This document shows, piece after piece, positions 62,065 through 64,000 of a stretch of DNA of 64,000 nt. Origin of the DNA: an uncultured bacterium (GTDB taxonomy: Bacteria; Bacteroidota; Bacteroidia; Bacteroidales; Bacteroidaceae); the NCBI GenBank assembly GCA_946188155.1, contig CAMHUC010000002.1, positions 1-64,000 of the forward strand, written 5' to 3'. The notes under the pieces were generated by a model, which had not been told where the DNA came from, made no database searches, and saw only the letters and a list, made by a program, of their open reading frames with translations. The first letter of the stretch is position 1; each line of letters opens with the position of its first letter. The position numbers were made by a program, and so were the translations under genes.

Positions 62065-63209
62065 ACAGCATGTTGAACTATCCAATCTTGCTCCGACAGG
62101 TAAAGAAACGCGTGGCATTGGCACAGCAGAGAGCAATCTTTGCAGCCAATGAGGAACTGCTGCGAATGTATTGGGACTTGGGGCAGATGCTATATACTGC
62201 ACAAAAGAAAGAAGGATGGGGGAAAGGTACACTCGCTCGTCTTTCCGCAGACTTAAAGAATGAATACCCTGAAGAAAAAGGTTTCTCCGAAAGAAATCTT
62301 CGATGCATGGTTGATTTCTATTTGGAATATAACCAAGACCTTACTGCCATAAAAGATGGACATCATTCCAATTTGCAACCGGCAGTTGCAGAATCGCAAG
62401 AAATTACTAATGAATTGCATAAAAATACAATTGTGCAACCAGCGGTTGCACAATTACCAGAATACAACTTCACGTTGCCTGTTCGTCACATCCATTGGAC
62501 TCATAATGTTATTCTTATGCAGAGAGTAAAAGACATTAAGGCGCGCTACTGGTACATGATGCAGTGTTTGACATCTCATTGGAGTAAGAATTATCTGGCA
62601 GAAGCCATCAAACTAGACTATTACGGCAAACATGGTGCACTTGCCAGCAATTTCGACTCGACATTACCTGCGCCAGATGCAAAAGGAGTAAAGTCGATGC
62701 TGAAGGATCCCTATATATTTGATATGCTCACTTTCACCAACGAATACAATGAACGTGATGTCGAGATTGGTCTGGTGAAACACGTAGAGCAATTTCTTGT
62801 TGAAATGGGGGCTGGCTTCGGTTTCATGGGTCGCCAGTATCATATTACAGTATCAGGTGACGATTATTACATCGACTTGTTAATGTATAACGCCTTTATG
62901 CATCGTTATATGGTTATAGAACTCAAGGATACTGAGTTCAAACCTGAATATATTGGAAAATTAAATTTCTATTGTTCGGCTGTTGACGATGTTCTTTGTC
63001 GTGAAGGTGATAATAAAACAATTGGTTTACTTCTATGTAAGACGAAAGATAAAATAAAGGCAGAATATGCGTTAAGAGATATCAACAAGCCAATAGGCAT
63101 CTCTGATTATGAACTTGGCCAAGCCTTACCCCATGACTTGCGCTCTAATCTGCCGAGCATTGAGGATATTGAAGCGGAATTCGATAACCAGATAGAAGAA
63201 CAGAAATGA
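62061..63209 (+). CDS. DUF1016 (YhcG-type) PD-(D/E)XK nuclease family protein
   Basis: A 382-aa protein. The N-terminal DUF1016 domain shows RVALAQQRAIFAANEELLRM, YWDLGQMLY and LSADLKNEYPEEKGFSERNL. The C-terminal nuclease domain has GFGFMGRQYHITVSGDDYYI then DLLMYN and MVIELKD, that is the D...E-x-K core, and GKLNFYCSAVDD. Such proteins occur with restriction systems and toxin-like loci; substrates are unknown. A non-conserved insert with two short repeats (LQPAVAE/VQPAVAQ, about residues 105-132) separates the domains. ATG 62061 overlaps the leader-stub stop. Confidence 0.88.
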   Translation: MNSMLNYPILLRQVKKRVALAQQRAIFAANEELLRMYWDLGQMLYTAQKKEGWGKGTLARLSADLKNEYPEEKGFSERNLRCMVDFYLEYNQDLTAIKDGHHSNLQPAVAESQEITNELHKNTIVQPAVAQLPEYNFTLPVRHIHWTHNVILMQRVKDIKARYWYMMQCLTSHWSKNYLAEAIKLDYYGKHGALASNFDSTLPAPDAKGVKSMLKDPYIFDMLTFTNEYNERDVEIGLVKHVEQFLVEMGAGFGFMGRQYHITVSGDDYYIDLLMYNAFMHRYMVIELKDTEFKPEYIGKLNFYCSAVDDVLCREGDNKTIGLLLCKTKDKIKAEYALRDINKPIGISDYELGQALPHDLRSNLPSIEDIEAEFDNQIEEQK

Positions 63210-63217
63210 AACTTTAA

Positions 63218-64000
63218 ATGAAACAAGATATGAGCAATAAGATAACCTACACCTCACATGAGATAAACTGTCTCCTTGCTATCAAAGGGCCGCAAGAATG
63301 TAGGAGTTCCCTACCGGGGAACTGCGAGTTTGCTGCCGGGAAACTGACAGTTCCCTCCGGGGAAACTATCAGTTTGCTGCCTGTTGGCTCCAAATCCACT
63401 TGCTCGCAACCATCGGTTAGCACCTCACAAAGTGTCAGACACTTTGTGAGAGTTGGGTTGCTTACACTCCTGCTCCTGATGGCAGGTGTGACAGGGGCGT
63501 GGGGACAGACGGACTATTCTGGTATTTATTATATTGCCAGCGATGGTAATGCTGCAGATATAGATGGTAATGCGGAGTCCTATACCTACTCACCATCGGC
63601 TACAAACACTAACTACTATATTGTTCCTACAGAATATCCCCAACAGAGTGACGAAAAAGATGCCTATTTCGATGGAACGGTAAGAACCAAGCCCTTTCTG
63701 ACAACAGACAAGACTAATCAGGTTGCAGAAGCAATCTGGGTAGTGACTAAGGTAACAGACGATGATGGTACATTTTACTATATCCAGCATGCTCAGACGG
63801 AAAAGTACGTAATCTATGAACCTCTTTTCACGGGCGGCGATAGTCGTAGAAAATGTATGCACCTTGTTGGGGCTGCCCCATCTTCTGATGCATACAAGTT
63901 TATTATAGATGAAAGAGACGGTGCTTGTTATATGGTACCAAAGAGTCAGCAGACTGCAACTCACAAGTATTGGAATATCGCTGACAAGAACCGCCCATGC
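63218..64000 (+). CDS. 5' part of a large secreted surface protein, runs off the window
   Basis: The frame is open from ATG 63218 to the last base (261 codons) and is missing from the track because it has no stop. The signal peptide (LLTLLLLMAGVTGAWGQ) begins about 78 codons in. After cleavage the protein starts TDYSGIYYIAS and continues with YYIVPTEYP, FDGTVRTKPFLTT and EAIWVVTKV, a pattern I recall from the N-terminal domain of large Prevotella surface proteins. The first 78 codons are largely encoded by palindromic repeats; GTG 63446 (just before the signal) is an attractive alternative start. It has no promoter close by. Confidence 0.65.
   Translation, partial: MKQDMSNKITYTSHEINCLLAIKGPQECRSSLPGNCEFAAGKLTVPSGETISLLPVGSKSTCSQPSVSTSQSVRHFVRVGLLTLLLLMAGVTGAWGQTDYSGIYYIASDGNAADIDGNAESYTYSPSATNTNYYIVPTEYPQQSDEKDAYFDGTVRTKPFLTTDKTNQVAEAIWVVTKVTDDDGTFYYIQHAQTEKYVIYEPLFTGGDSRRKCMHLVGAAPSSDAYKFIIDERDGACYMVPKSQQTATHKYWNIADKNRPC
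63305..63381 (+). repeat. 22-bp tandem palindromic repeats in the N-terminal coding region
   Basis: Units AGTTCCCTACCGGGGAACT, AGTTTGCTGCCGGGAAACT, AGTTCCCTCCGGGGAAACT and a partial fourth are each 19 bp with 3-bp spacers, giving an exact 22-bp period that is not a multiple of three. Confidence 0.7.
63424..63450. repeat. Perfect 27-nt palindrome (CTCACAAAGTGT arms)
   Basis: A 12-bp stem with CAG loop lies directly before the signal-peptide codons. It is the same element as at 60811-60892 in the leader stub. Confidence 0.7.

Noticed and set aside
60811-63450. Possible CRISPR array from repeated palindromes
   Set aside because: Repeats are few, degenerate and palindromic, spacers are not regular, and no cas genes are present.

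Overview
The window comes from a Bacteroidota chromosome, most likely Prevotella in the broad sense (Prevotellaceae, gut or rumen type). The signs are many Bacteroidota-style promoters (TAnnTTTG about 20 bp after TTTG), FimB/Mfa2 and fimbrillin-like lipoproteins, type IX secretion (T9SS) C-terminal signals, a SusA-like neopullulanase, and the PD-(D/E)XK/AAA genes typical of this group. All functional calls come from reading the supplied translations and bases; no search was run.

Region 1 (1-12.6 kb) is accessory. A mobilizable-element backbone (5'-truncated DUF3987 protein, DUF6371 protein, an array of GC-rich hairpins, a MobV-type relaxase) faces a minus-strand operon. That operon encodes a one-helix membrane peptide, an AT-rich TULIP/P47-like protein (the fold of botulinum OrfX/P47 proteins), a 1309-aa surface protein with a T9SS signal, a 52-aa peptide that the ORF track missed, and a membrane-anchored coiled-coil protein. 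A membrane-bound AraC-type regulator lies just upstream. Four CATATCA repeats at 20-22 bp spacing sit directly on the operon promoter. The region ends at a candidate structured RNA, a cluster of TGCGAACAC repeats and a tRNA-Met.

Region 2 (12.7-25.6 kb) is core: ribF, a CPBP protease, an ECF sigma factor with a putative anti-sigma, the aroK-speA-argB cluster, topA, a NUDIX hydrolase, two secreted esterases and a ZIP transporter.

Region 3 (25.6-35 kb) handles carbohydrates: secreted type I pullulanase with a collagen-like insert, an L-fucose/L-arabinose isomerase-family protein, a CE1-type esterase, a SusA-like GH13 enzyme, and a TPR/AraC-type regulator.

Region 4 (35-58.8 kb) is a type V-like fimbrial locus: DUF3575 protein, an AT-rich fimbrillin-like lipoprotein, a FimB/Mfa2 anchor, three further fimbrillin-like lipoproteins and a 4000-aa T9SS protein in the tip-adhesin position. 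Two AAA/PD-(D/E)XK genes and a Schlafen-type fragment have been inserted around it; one of the two nucleases has lost its central part.

Region 5 (58.8-64 kb) mixes defence-like genes (two tandem RhuM/PLD-like fusions, an Abi/HEPN protein, a DUF1016 nuclease) with stubs of surface-protein leaders and the start of another large surface protein that leaves the window. One repeated cassette (leader, start codon and first codons) precedes four of these ORFs. Heptanucleotide and palindromic repeats at several start regions suggest variable surface expression.
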